A stretch of DNA of 64,000 nucleotides from NCBI GenBank assembly GCA_037954665.1, contig JBBMOL010000013.1, forward strand, positions 4,216,001-4,280,000. Direction: 5' to 3'. Below are positions 1-10,252 of the stretch, piece by piece. Source of the stretch: Laguncularia racemosa. Taxonomy: Eukaryota; Streptophyta; Magnoliopsida; Myrtales; Combretaceae. The notes under the pieces are model-generated. The model ran no database searches. It saw nothing but the letters and a program-made list of their open reading frames with translations, and was not told the origin of the DNA. Made by a program: the position numbers and the translations under genes. How positions within the stretch are numbered: position 1 is the stretch's first letter; each line of letters starts with the position of its first letter.

Positions 1-800
1 TTCTCTGGGTTTAACTTGAGCTGGAATTTTCTCAATCGTTTAAACAATTTCCTCAGGATATCTATATGGCTTTCTCCTTCTTTGGATTTGGCTATCATGT
101 CGTCGACATACACTTCAACCTCTCGATGCATCATGTCGTGAAGTATTGAGACCATGGCTCTTTGATACGTTGCCCCGGCGTTTTTCAAACCGAAGGGCAT
201 GACGTTGTAACAGAAAGTTCCCCATGTTGTGATGAAAGTTGTTTTGGTTTTATTTTCTTCAGCCATTTTTATTTGATTATATCCTGAGAAACCGTCCATG
301 AATGTGAAGAGATGGTTTCCCACAGTGTTGTCTACTAGAACATCAATATGAGGTAGGGGGAAGTTATCCTTTGGCGTGGCTTGGTTTAAGTCCCGAAAGT
401 CTATGCATACGCGTACTTTTCCGTTCTTTTTCATAATGGGGACTATATTTGCTACCCATTCTGGGTAGTCGGATACTTCAATGAACCCTACTTTTAGCAG
501 TTTCTTGACTTCTTCCTTAATCTTTAGCAAGATGTTAGGCCTAAATCTTCTCAGTTTTTGTTTTTTAGGTTTGACATCTTCCCTTGTGGGAAGCCTATGA
601 ACCACTATTGATTGGTCTAGTCTTGGCATGTCACCATATGACCAGGCCAACACATTTGCATATTCTGTTAATAGCTCTCTTATCTCACACTTTTGCTCGG
701 CACTTAAACTGGTCCCGATTTTGAGGTTCTTAGGGTTTTCTATGCTTCTTAGATTTACTGTCTCCACAGGCTCGTCGATCGAAATTCCGTTTTGTTAATG
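1..800 (-). pseudogene. Reverse transcriptase domain, Tat/Ogre-like, partial
   Basis: Minus-strand translation gives a Ty3/gypsy reverse transcriptase: an N-terminal stretch with the conserved Pro-Thr-Arg linker, the KVRVCIDFRDLN palm motif, the GYNQI motif, MPFGLKNAGATYQR, and the catalytic YVDDM box at positions 96-110. RT copies element RNA into DNA inside the virus-like particle. The coding strand continues beyond base 1, so thumb, RNase H and integrase are not visible. From about 800 upward the frame contains TAA and TAG codons. The YVDD catalytic aspartates are intact in what is seen. Confidence 0.88.
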
Positions 801-1038
801 TTTTTTCTAATTTTCTTGTATTATTTCGTGGTCTAAGATATCGCCTTCAACGACTGACCCAGCAGCATTGGAAACGATATCAACGTTTTTACTTTCTACT
901 TGCGCGAAATATCCCTGATGTTCGATGGTAGGAGATCTGAGTAACATAAAAATGAAAGCATATATATAAGAAGAAAAACAAACTGTAATTGAATTTGATA
1001 AAGAGTCTCAATAAAGTCTGTTTAATAATTTTTCTCTA
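801..1038 (-). other. Protease-RT spacer, possible Ogre-type intron
   Basis: The gag-protease frame ends at a TAG (1036-1038) and the RT frame is only clean from about 800 downward. The gap is AT-rich with several stops and, on the minus strand, a pyrimidine-rich stretch ending in TTACTCAG near 940, which looks like a 3' splice site. Ogre elements are known for an intron between protease and RT. The splice call is inference; only the stops and the acceptor-like motif are seen. Confidence 0.35.
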
Positions 1039-3467
1039 CTTTTGAGCTAACCTAGTGCTATTAATAGGATAACAAAACCAATTGTTCAGAGCCGGATGTT
1101 GGTTGGACGTGCAGGGGGTTGATTTCCCTTTGCTGTTATCCTCTTCGTTTATTCGAAGCCCTTGAATGATGTTTGCCTTTCGGAAAGATTGTTGGAGAGG
1201 TAGGATGCACATCTGGGTGTCGATCAGCTTCCCCTTCATTCTGCCTTTGACACCTCTTGTTTGTGCTTCTTCTGCGGCCGTAGGAATGTACCCCAGTCCA
1301 AACGTCCCGTGCTGCCCCTCTTTAAACTGATGGCCCTCCTTGTTGGTCACCACGTTCACTTCGTTGAAAATTTGCAGTCCCAGGTCTTCTGAACCTTCTT
1401 CCCCAATATATGGTATGACAGTCTCTTTGTATATGGCGTAATCCTGCTCGCCCAGTACAGTGACTATCTGTTCGCTTGCAATGAATTTGACCCTTTGGTG
1501 GAGACTAAAGGGGATGGCTCCAGCAGCGTGTATCCAGGGTCGTCCCAAAAGCAGGTTGAAAGATCTTGGGATGTCGAGGACCTGGAAGGAGATGTGGAAG
1601 ACTTGTGGACCGATTTCCACCGGTAGGTTCACCTCCCCCACTATGTCTCTTTTTGACTCATTAAAGGCTCTGACCACCGTGGAGCTAGGTTTTATGTTAC
1701 TTGGATCAATCCCCAATAAGTCGAGCGCTGCCAATGGGCAAACGTTGAGGGATGAACCGTTGTCGATGAGTACCCGGGAGACAATGGTGTCATTGCACCT
1801 GACCACTATGAATAGTGGTTTGGTATGTTGGTCTCCCTCTTCTCCTAGCTCTTCTGGAGAGAAAGATATCTGGTCCATTGTAAAGATGGAGTCTGCCACG
1901 TGACCTATTTTTTCTGTAGCGATGCCCTCTGGGACTTGAATCTGTTTTAGTACTTTAAAGAGTGCTTCCCTGTAGGGCTCGGATGTTGCGAGAAGGCCCA
2001 TGAGTGATATCTGTGCTGGAACTTTATTTAATTGTTCCATGATCTTGTATTCACTCGCCTTGACCATCTTTGTAAACGCAGCGAATCCCTCTTCCTCTTC
2101 CTCTCCTTTCTCCACATTGGGTTCTTCAGTCGGGCCTTTATACTTTGGATCGTATAATCTCCCAAAGCAGGTGATTCCTCCCACCATAGGAGGTCGCTCT
2201 TGTTCGAGGGCCCGATAGTCGAACGGTGCAGCCTTGTAATTTTCTGCCGATATCGGGACATTGAATACATATCTTTTCCTTGGGATTTGTACCTTAGCTG
2301 TTTGTCCCTTATAGCACTGTATAACCCTGGGCTTCGGATGAGAATTGATCATGTTTATAGTCTTCCCCTCTTCCTTTGCCGGGTTGGCTTCCTTCTCAAA
2401 TTTCAGGCCCCATCCACTAGGTGGCCGTTGCTCAGTCAGGGTGTAAGAATAGTTTACCAAATACTGAAATCTCCTGTGTGATTCTCCCAAAGTGCCGACC
2501 GTTGGGTCTCCGACTAACCACCTTCTTTTAATGTGTGCCTTTGGTGCTTCTTTTGGAGCCTGATGGGATTGCTTCTTCTGTTGCTCCGTCGTATTCTGCT
2601 TAGGGGCTTCTTTGGGAGTCGACTCTTCAAACGTGATCATATTAATGGTGGGCTTGTGATTAGGCAGTGGATTGGTGTTGACATTGGGTGCTGGGGCGTT
2701 CACAAAATCCAGTTGTATGATTCCTGCATCAATCAAGTCTTGGATCTTGTGCCGGAGCCTCCAGCACTTATCTGTAGAATGCCCCTCCTGACCCGTATGG
2801 TAGTCACACTTGAGGCTTGAGTCGAAATTCTTGGGCCTGTACCGGTCATTGGGGATCTCGAAACTAATCAAGTTATCTGCCCTCAACCGAGCGAAGACCT
2901 GACTGAGCGGTATAGGGATTGAAGTGAACTGCCTTGGGACCCTAGCGGCCTAGGTATGACCTGTCGCGGGTTGTTGGGCTGGGGTACTCGTGGTCTGGAA
3001 AGTCACACTAGTCCCGACTTTTTCTGCCTTACCGGAATGTACTGTGCTGACGGTGGGCTCCTTAGCTCTGTTTCCTCCTAAGGGCCTTTGTGTTGGTGTG
3101 ACCCTAAGAGGCTCCATTGTTTGGAGTCTGCCGGTGGTGATGGCATTCTCAATTCTACATCCCGCAGCTACTACCTCTGCAAAACTTGACGAGGTCTGGC
3201 CTACCAAGTGTGAAAAGTAGGTCTTATCCAGGGTGTAAACACCCCATTTTTGCCCTAGGAATCAATAATTCTCAATAATAATCAATTTTCAATTTTTCCT
3301 AATTTTCCCCTAATTTAGCATAAATAGTAAAATATTCAAAAAATAAAAATAAATAGGAAAACACATCAATTTTGAAAAATGATTTCAGAAATAGTGATAA
3401 TAAGGGATGAATAATTTTTATAAATTTTAGAAATTTCAAAAAAAAAACAAAAAAATGGAAAAACCGT

Positions 3468-3483
3468 ATTGCATATATGCAAT
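3468..3483 (+). promoter_or_regulatory. Conserved 16-bp palindrome in U3
   Basis: ATTGCATATATGCAAT is a perfect palindrome about 30 bp before the tRNA-like module. The LTR at 8411-10252 has it intact (near 10010) and the LTR at 32428-34406 has it with one change (near 34165). Role unknown; conservation in all three copies suggests a protein-binding site or simply common descent. Confidence 0.4.
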
Positions 3484-3510
3484 ATGCGATACAAAAGAAA
3501 TCGGGAAAAT

Positions 3511-3607
3511 GGGCTAGCTCAGCTGGCTCGTGCGTACGTGTTGGGACCGTGTGAAGGCTGAAGGTCACGAGTTCGAATCCCCCCGCGTGCGCTCGAAAAT
3601 TGTTTTT
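3511..3607 (+). ncRNA. tRNA-like pol III module inside the LTR
   Basis: Contains a perfect A-box, TAGCTCAGCTGG (3515-3526), and a B-box, AGTTCGAATCC (3570-3580), in tRNA order. A run of five T at 3603-3607 follows, as in a pol III terminator. Box spacing is 55 bp start to start, longer than in an ordinary class I tRNA. No convincing acceptor stem is seen, so this is not a tRNA gene. The same arrangement occurs on the minus strand in the other two LTR copies (A-boxes at 9967-9978 and 34119-34130). It could be a captured SINE head or an internal promoter. Confidence 0.5.
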
Positions 3608-3922
3608 CCTTCTTTTCCTTGGAGCTGCCACATGGCAGCGTGTGATTGGCCGAGAGAAAACGCGTGCATCGCGCGTGATTGTCTTCCTCGCCCGGACAAA
3701 CGCGAGGAGAAGCCGGAGCAAGTCCGACGAAGACGAAATTGGCCGTTTTTTTTTAAATCTTCTAGATTACGGTCAAGATAAAGCTGAATCCATAAGGTAA
3801 ATCAAAGAAAAACAGGAGATTGACATCAAATCGCCGGGATAAAATCAAATCTAAAAACGGAAGAAATTCAGATTTATCCTAATCGGCCGATTCGAGCTTA
3901 TCCAAGAGGGTTTCCGGACGCC

Positions 3923-3931
3923 TATAAATAG
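3923..3931 (+). promoter_or_regulatory. TATA box of the Tat-like LTR
   Basis: TATAAATAG sits in a locally GC-richer context about 690 bp into the LTR and is followed by a purine-rich, stop-poor leader. The same TATA is present on the minus strand in copy 2 (near 9565) and copy 3 (near 33722). It sets the LTR's transcription direction and marks the end of U3. Confidence 0.65.
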
Positions 3932-4233
3932 AGGAGAACAGGAGGAAGCCAAGAAGACGAAAAAAAGTGAGAGAAAGAAGCGAATCGGAGTACGCCGGAG
4001 AAGCTTGAAGCCGAGACCACCGACCGGAGTTAAAGCCACCGCAAGGAGACGTTCTGGGAGTGAACCGCCACTACCATTGGATTCAGCACCCTCAAGAAGC
4101 TAGGATTCGATACCTCACCCGCTGCAAAAGACCGCCGGAACGCCGCGAACGAGCCCTCTCCGCCGCCGTGTCCGATTCGACCGACCTGACCCGATTCGAC
4201 CCGACCGACCCAACTCGCGCACCGACCCGGATT

Positions 4234-4242
4234 CAGGTAAGT
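4234..4242 (+). promoter_or_regulatory. Splice-donor-like site in LTR leader
   Basis: CAG|GTAAGT, a perfect plant 5' splice consensus, ends a GC-rich leader at an abrupt transition to AT-rich DNA. Copy 2 keeps CAGGTAAGT and copy 3 has AAGTAAGT at the same place. A possible acceptor is TAGCAG ending at 4897, just before the GTACGTAGGCACC motif. Splicing is inferred, not shown. Confidence 0.4.
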
Positions 4243-4617
4243 CGGATCTTCCGAATTTTTTAATTATTTTATTTTATTTTATTTCTTTTGTTTATTTATT
4301 CTGAATTTATTATTTGTTATTATTTATTATTTGTTTAGTTATTTAGTTATTTTTTTGTTATATTTTTAATAAATAGGAAAATGTAGAAATTAGATTTTTC
4401 TAGAATTAAAAAAATGTAGAAAAATAAATAAAAAAATAAGAAAAATAAAAATAATAAAATAATAAAATGCAGAAAAATAATAAAAAAATTAGGGAAATAA
4501 TAATAAAATTTTAGATTTCAAAATAGGATAGATATTAGTTTAGTACAAATTTCTTAACAAAAATTCACAAAAATTATGGAAAATTTAATAAAAATCATAA
4601 AAATAAAAAAAAATCAT

Positions 4618-4638
4618 AATATATATATATATATATAT
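4618..4638. repeat. (AT)n microsatellite
   Basis: Short pure AT dinucleotide run inside solo LTR copy 1. Confidence 0.9.
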
Positions 4639-6149
4639 AAATAAATTGTCAAAGAATCTTGAAAAATAAGTTTTAGCACTTAGAAAAAATCATTTTCCTC
4701 AAACAAATAAAAAATTGATGTTTTCCCTAAAAATCATTTTTCAAAAATCAGATTAAAACTTATGATTAGAGTTTTTTAGAAAAATCCAAAAAAAATGATA
4801 AGAACATAAAGCAACAGAGATTTCAAAATTAAAATTAACCAACACACTTAAAGTTTTCAGAAAAGCGAACTACAGCTTGTTTGATCCTGAGTAGCAGGTA
4901 CGTAGGCACCCATTCGGGTCAACCCCTAAAATGAATAAAAAATCCTTTTCTTGAAATAATTCAAAAACATAATAAAAAAGTAACAGAAACACAATGAAAC
5001 ACATTTCTAAAGATGAACAATTTTAGGAGATTAGGTGGTAACCGTAAAGGTTTTAATAGGTTAACCTCTGGACTTAGAAACTCTGGTTTTCCCTTTTCCT
5101 CTTTTCACAAAAACGAAAAGAGAAAATAACGACGACTAGTAGTCCAAATTAAGACTAATCCGCTCCTTTAGTCTTAATTCAATTTTCCCAACAACAGTTG
5201 GGTGGCGACTCCAAAAATCAAACGAAATTCCTAACTCAAGTCGAGGATCTATATTAGATGAGCATAGGGTCTAGTCTCGATCGGATTAGGAATGAGAATT
5301 CAAAAATTAGACTCGACACAGGGTATTGACAAATATGGATGTCAATTCCTTCTCAGATATCGGGATTGCTACCCTGGCGGCCTAGGCTCTCCAGCGTTGA
5401 GCATACTCCTTGAACGGCTCAGTATGTCTTTTCCGGAGACTCCCCAGGTCGATTACAGATGGGGCGACTTCAATATTGAACTTATACTGGTCATAGAATG
5501 CTCGGGCTAGCTTCTCCCAGATGTTGACAATGTTGAAGTCCAGGTGGGCATACCAGACCAATGTAGGGCCTGTGAGGCTGTCTTGGAATGTCTGGAGCAT
5601 GAGCTGGTCGTATTGAGCATACTTGCTCATTTTCCGGGCATATAGCCTGGTATGCATTTTGGGACACCCGGTCCCATCATACTTTTCAAACTCTGGGGTC
5701 TTGAACTTCTCGGGGTATACCTCCTCCCTATATGCCAGCAGATTGGAGATTCCGGCCTATTCAAAACCATCAGGGCCCTCAATTGTTTTCATCTTATCAT
5801 GGAGCTGCTGGAAGAGTCGCTTCTCCATCTCCTTCTGTCTCTCCTCCATTTCCCTTTTCAGGTCATCAGAGGTTGGCCCCTGGTTGATCTTCGGCTCATA
5901 TTCAAAGGCCGGGTTAAGGTGGGAATTGATCTCTTCATATTCTGGAGGTTGTCCCTCCACTGCTTTCCCCTTTCTGGCCCCTGAATGCTTTTCCTGGGCT
6001 GGATGAGTGTTGCGTAGGAGGTCGATGCTTTCAGTTAAGAGGTGAACCTAGGCAGCCAATTGTTGGACCGTTTGTTCTAAGGACATGATCCTGGAGTCCG
6101 AGGCAGCTTCAGCATTGGTGTTGTTGCGGTTGTCGCTATTGTTGGCCAT

Positions 6150-6388
6150 TCTTGTTCTTAAGTGTGTGAGAATTGGACTTCGGGGAGGGTTCGATTGCTT
6201 GGGAGCTAATACTTGGGCGCACATTTTGTTTTTTTGTTTTAGTGTAATGTATGCAAAATGCTATGCATGTGTCACATGGATGCTAAAAGTGAAAGGGTTG
6301 ACAATTGATTGACAATGTAATATTGAAACTTTACTTTTATTAATATTGAAAATTTTGGAGTTTAAAATAAAAGATTACAAATAATGAT
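6150..6388. other. Spacer between ORF1 and gag
   Basis: AT-rich sequence between the ORF1 stop (6389-6391) and the gag start. I see no coding signal and no clear regulatory motif. Confidence 0.5.
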
Positions 6389-7915
6389 CTATTTCCTAGT
6401 TCTTTTAGTCTTCTGTTGTGGAGGCTCAGATTTCCCGTTGATGGCGGCTTCCAGTTCTTCGACTCTGGCCTTGGTCTTTTCTAACTGGGCTTCCAAAGCT
6501 TTGTTCCTTTAGTCGGATTCCTTGAAATGTCCCTTCCAAATGTCTTTCTTATAGTCTGCAGCTTCAAAGTATACCTCCATTCGGGCCTTGACCTGCTCTA
6601 GGTAGACTCCCAGCTCTGGATTAATCTTGTCTGGCCTCGGTTGAGTGACGTCTGGAACCCGGTATGCTCTTTCTCTTGTCTGGTAGAGCTGGCGGATCAC
6701 AAACTCTCTAGTGGCTCGATGCTTTCCCACTTCGCCATCTAGCTCCCCGAGGTCCACATTCGGGCTTTCAATTCTGGCTTCCCAAAGTGCTTTGACTTCT
6801 GCCAGCTTAGCAAACTTCTCGGCTACCAACAGGTTCAGATTTTGATACTCAAAGGTGACTGCTTCCAGCGAGGGCCGATAAACTATGTCTTGGATAGTAC
6901 CAAACTGGCGAACCACTGAGTTGGGGTGATATCCAATACATCCATTGATTCCGATCAAAGGCACTGCTTGGAAATTACTGCAAGTCAAAAGGATTTTTTC
7001 ACAGCAACTCCACCTGGCTGTCCATAGAATATCTTTGGCACTGAAGCTTCTAAGCACTTCTACCCAACTGTGGCTGGTAAGGTCGTCGGGTAGCTTTATC
7101 TTTTCTATGCATGACTCCATAAGGTCCACTTGCTGGGCTAAGGTTTTCCGGACCATGTTCAGCCTGAAGCACTTAAGGTGGCTTACGAGCCATATTAGCA
7201 GAAGGTTGAGGCTTGAGCGGAGGATCCCTTGGCCTTTCTTCTTGAGGAAATTCAAGTTCCGAATCTGTTCAGCCAAAAGAGCCGGGATGTAAGATCTTCC
7301 CTCCAGGAATTGGGTCACCAGCTCTGCAACTCGGTAGTGAATATAGAAGGTCCCGGTGGGGAACAGTATGGTGGCGAAAGCTGTCGAGATGAAAGCGTTC
7401 ACCCTTCTCTGTCTGTAAGCTTTGGGGTCCCTACACGGTATATCCTTTCTATCCCCATTATCCTCTTGGGTAATGAATCAGGCTTCTAAATCATCCATCC
7501 GTATGCAATATCCATTACAGTCTGCTAGGGCTTTGTTGACTGTTGTTTTACGGATGCCTAGTAATCTGCTGAAGGTACCGACTGGCCCGGCCTCGAGGTC
7601 TGGCATATAGATTTGATCGGTCAGTGCTGGAGCTTGTAGCAGCTGGGTGTACTCTTCCAAGGTAAGGGTGATTTCATGTGGCCCGATAAAGAAAGTTGCA
7701 GGCTCGATTTCCCATAACTGGAGCATGGCCCGTACTAAAGGTAGATTCACCTCTATCTTTGTCAGTGAGAGGATGGGGCCGATCTTTTGCTGGATGAAGG
7801 CCTACTCCTCTGGGTTGTACAAGGTAAACCAATGGTCCAATACCAACTTTGGGTCCAAAGGTTTATACACCCGAATTTCTTTGCAGAGGAGGCGGTCGAC
7901 TGCGGTGCTAGCCAT
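6389..7915 (-). pseudogene. ORF1 upstream of gag, retroelement accessory protein
   Basis: Starts at ATG 7915 (MASTAVDRLL) and runs 509 codons in one frame to a TAG at 6389-6391. The first third has the TLEEYTQLL-type motif found in the plant retroelement-associated DUF7745/mobile-domain-like proteins that precede gag in Tat/Ogre elements. The C-terminal part (about 6400-6550) is charged and likely coiled-coil. Function in the element's life cycle is not established. Three stops interrupt it: TAG 7802-7804, TGA 7478-7480, TAA 6509-6511. There is no frameshift. The domain name is from memory of the motif; a profile search would confirm it. Confidence 0.7.
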
Positions 7916-8390
7916 CTATTACAATAAGAAATTGCCTAATTACAAACAGAGCTATGAAAAGATTACAGGGAAATAGATTTGAACTCCATGAACAAAACAA
8001 CAAACCATTACATCGTCATCAACTGTTAACCCTATGATGTTATGTATGCAAGTAGGTTGGTTTTAACTGGTCCCCAAGCTCTATGGCCTCCCGCATTCTC
8101 GAAGAAATGGATCTCAGGCCATATCGAAGCATTGGGTGGGGTAGCTTAATCGGTCCCGAACGGTGTTCAACTTAATTCGCCCGAAACTTACACAATGGCT
8201 CCCCGTCTTAGGTTTCTAGGACGGTTCGGGTTCGAACGCATCTATTCACACAAACTCATGCATGCAAACCCCACAGTAAAGAAAAACTAGAATCTAACTA
8301 CTCCCTGAAAAGTTAGTAACAGAATAATAATTGAAACTTTAAAAAGGAACAACTTGAGGAGCTTCAGGTGGCTAGCCTACTGGAATGGGT
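7916..8390 (-). other. Untranslated leader of the Tat-like element
   Basis: Stretch between the primer-binding site and ORF1. No ORF of note. It contains a GGGTTCGAACGC B-box-like hexamer near 8230 without a matching A-box, so I do not call an RNA gene. Confidence 0.5.
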
Positions 8391-8407
8391 CCCTAGTGGA
8401 GTCGCTA
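8391..8407 (-). promoter_or_regulatory. Primer-binding site candidate
   Basis: On the minus strand, three bases after the LTR end, the sequence is TAGCGACTCCACTAGGG. The position and the GCGACTCC core fit a tRNA 3'-end primer site (first bases TGG decayed to TAG). The primer tRNA is not identified. Confidence 0.55.
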
Positions 8408-8410
8408 TCC

Positions 8411-10252
8411 TGTCGAGTCTAATTTTTGAATTCCCATTCTTAATCCGATTTAGACTAGACCCTATGCTCATCTTATAGATCCTCGACTTGAGTTAGGAAT
8501 TTCATTTAATTTTGGAGTCGCCACCCAACTGTTGTTGGGAAATATTGAATTAAGACCAAATGAGCGGATTAGTCTTAATTTGGACCACTAGTCGTCGTTA
8601 TTTCCTCTTCTCGTTTTTGTGAAAAGAGGAAAAGGAAAAACCAGAGTTTCTAAGTCCGGAGGCTAACCTATTAAAACCTTACGGTTACCACCTAATCTCC
8701 TAAAGTTGTCTCTTTCTAGAAATATATTTTATTTTCTGTTACTTTTTATTATGTTTTTAAATTACTTCAAGAAAATGATTTTTAGAGAAAAACATCAATT
8801 TTGGATTTATTTGAAGAAAATGATTTTTCTAAGTGCTAAAACTCATCTTAATAATTTTTTATAATTTTTTTGATTTTTTTATTAATTTTTATGATTTTTA
8901 TGATTTTTGTTTATGATTTTTGTAATTTTTTGTTAAAATTTTTATCCTAAGTTATTATCTATCCTATTTTGAAATCTAAAGTTTTATCATTATTTCTTTT
9001 AATATTTTTGATTATTTTATTTTTTTTCTTTTTTTTTTGTATTATTTTTCTTTTTTTTTTATATTATTTTTCTACATTATTAAATCCTAAAAATCTAATT
9101 TCTACATTTTCTTACTTATGAAAATAAAAGATAAAACATAAATAAATAAATAACCAACAAATTAATAAATAAATAACCAAATAATAAATCAATTCGGAAT
9201 AAAAATAAATAAGCAAAATAAATTAATTAATTAAAAAAATCCAGAAAATCCGACTTACCTGGATCCGGGTCGGTGCACGGGTTAGGTCGGATCGGTCGAA
9301 TCGGGTCGGGTCGGATCGATCGTACACGACGGCGGAGAATGCTCATTCACGGCGTTCCGACAGTCTTTTGCAACGGGTGAGGTGTCGAATCCTAGGTTCT
9401 CGAGAGTGCTGAATCCAATGGTGGCGGTGGTTTGCTCCCAGCACGTCTCTTGGCGGTGGCTCAACTCTAATCGGTGATCGTGATTTTGGGTTTCCTCCGA
9501 TTTACTCTCTTCTCTCACTTTCTCTCAATTGTGATATGTGTTTTAGCTTCCTCCCCTCCTCTTCTATTTATAGGCGCTTCAAATCGAGCTGGATAAGCTC
9601 GGATGTCCTCCGATCGAAGCAAATCGGATTGACGGTTAAATAAACCAACTTCGATTTGTGTTAATCCTTTGATTTATTGAGATTTGATTCCAATTAGATG
9701 ATGTTTATCTCAATTTTGTTGAAGATCTATTGGATTTGTGCAAAAAATCGAATCGAAACGGCCAAAATTCGAATTTTTCTTCCGTCGGCGATCTCGGACC
9801 CAAGGTAGAAGACGATCACGCGCCCGGCGCGTGCGCTCCCTCCAGCTAATCGGATGCTGCCACGTGTCCTGGATAAGTGAAAAAATACAAAACACGGAAA
9901 CTGCTTTCACTGCGTTTCGAACCTGCGACCGAGCCCTCCTGCACGCGCCTTAGGCCATGGTTCGGACAAGTTGGGCTAGCCCATTTTCCTGTTTTTCTTT
10001 TATTTGCAAATTGCATATATGCAATGCGATTTTTTTTACTTTTTTGTATTTTTTGAAATTTCAAAAATTTGCAAAAATTATTTATTATTTATTATTGCCA
10101 TTTTTGAAATTATTTTTGAAAATTGATGTGTTTTTCTATTTATTTTTATTTATTTTTGAATATTTTTATTATTTATGCTAAATTAGAGAAAAATTGAAAA
10201 TTGATTATTATCAATTATTATTCATTGCTAGGGCAAAAATGGGGTGTTTACA
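8411..10252 (-). repeat. 5' LTR of the Tat-like element (copy 2)
   Basis: On the plus strand it runs TGTCGAGTCT to GTGTTTACA; it is the reverse complement of copy 1. At 1,842 bp it is shorter than copy 1. Part of the difference is a missing segment that in copy 1 contains the GTACGTAGGCACC motif (about 4850-4930). The TATA box, GC-rich leader, splice-donor-like site, palindrome and tRNA-like boxes are all present on the minus strand. The partner LTR lies outside the window, so target duplication cannot be checked. Confidence 0.9.

Larger units (their letters stand above)
3234..5318 (+). repeat. Solo LTR, Tat-like family, inserted in gag (copy 1)
   Basis: Begins TGTAAACACCCC and ends ACTCGACA, with TG/CA ends. 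It is flanked by identical 5-bp target duplications CAGGG (3229-3233 and 5319-5323), so its borders are exact. It is the reverse complement of the LTR at 8411-10252 and of the solo LTR at 32428-34406. Transcription direction is inferred as plus from a TATA box and a downstream GC-richer leader with a splice-donor-like site. No internal retrotransposon sequence remains, the usual result of LTR-LTR recombination. Confidence 0.93.
1036..6149 (-). pseudogene. gag-protease frame, Tat/Ogre-like, split by a solo LTR
   Basis: The start is chosen at 6149 (reads MANNSDNRNN). It encodes a coiled, charged N-terminus, a retrotransposon gag core (5657-5382, with a WEKLARAFYDQYKFN motif), a zinc-finger-like CDYHTG...GHSTDKC stretch near 2800, and an aspartic protease with VLIDNGSSLNVCPL and later LLGRPWIH. 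Gag forms the particle and protease matures it. The frame is broken at 3229-5323 by a solo LTR plus its target duplication. Leaving out those 2,090 bases, the two halves are in phase (about 1,008 codons). Four in-frame stops (6048-6050, 5757-5759, 5382-5384, 2950-2952) are all TAG. There is no frameshift. Confidence 0.85.
1..10252 (-). mobile_element. Tat/Ogre-like Ty3/gypsy retrotransposon, 5' part, disrupted
   Basis: Read on the minus strand the order is LTR (8411-10252), primer-binding site, ORF1, gag-protease and reverse transcriptase, running off the window before RNase H, integrase and the 3' LTR. An extra ORF before gag, a protease with an Asp-Asn-Gly active site, and a non-coding gap with stops between protease and RT are known for the Tat/Ogre branch, which is why I place it there. 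A 2,085-bp solo LTR of the same family interrupts gag. ORF1 and gag each keep a single frame but carry in-frame stops, so the element is dead. Lineage is inferred from architecture and motifs. Confidence 0.85.

Noticed and set aside
3511..3600. Functional tRNA gene
   Set aside because: A- and B-boxes are present but box spacing is long, no acceptor stem pairs, and the sequence between boxes is not shared by the other LTR copies.
2950..5384. Programmed TAG read-through in gag (both stops followed by GCCGC(C/T)AGGGT)
   Set aside because: The similarity of the two contexts is curious, but two further TAGs in the same frame have other contexts and no known plant read-through motif follows; decay is simpler.
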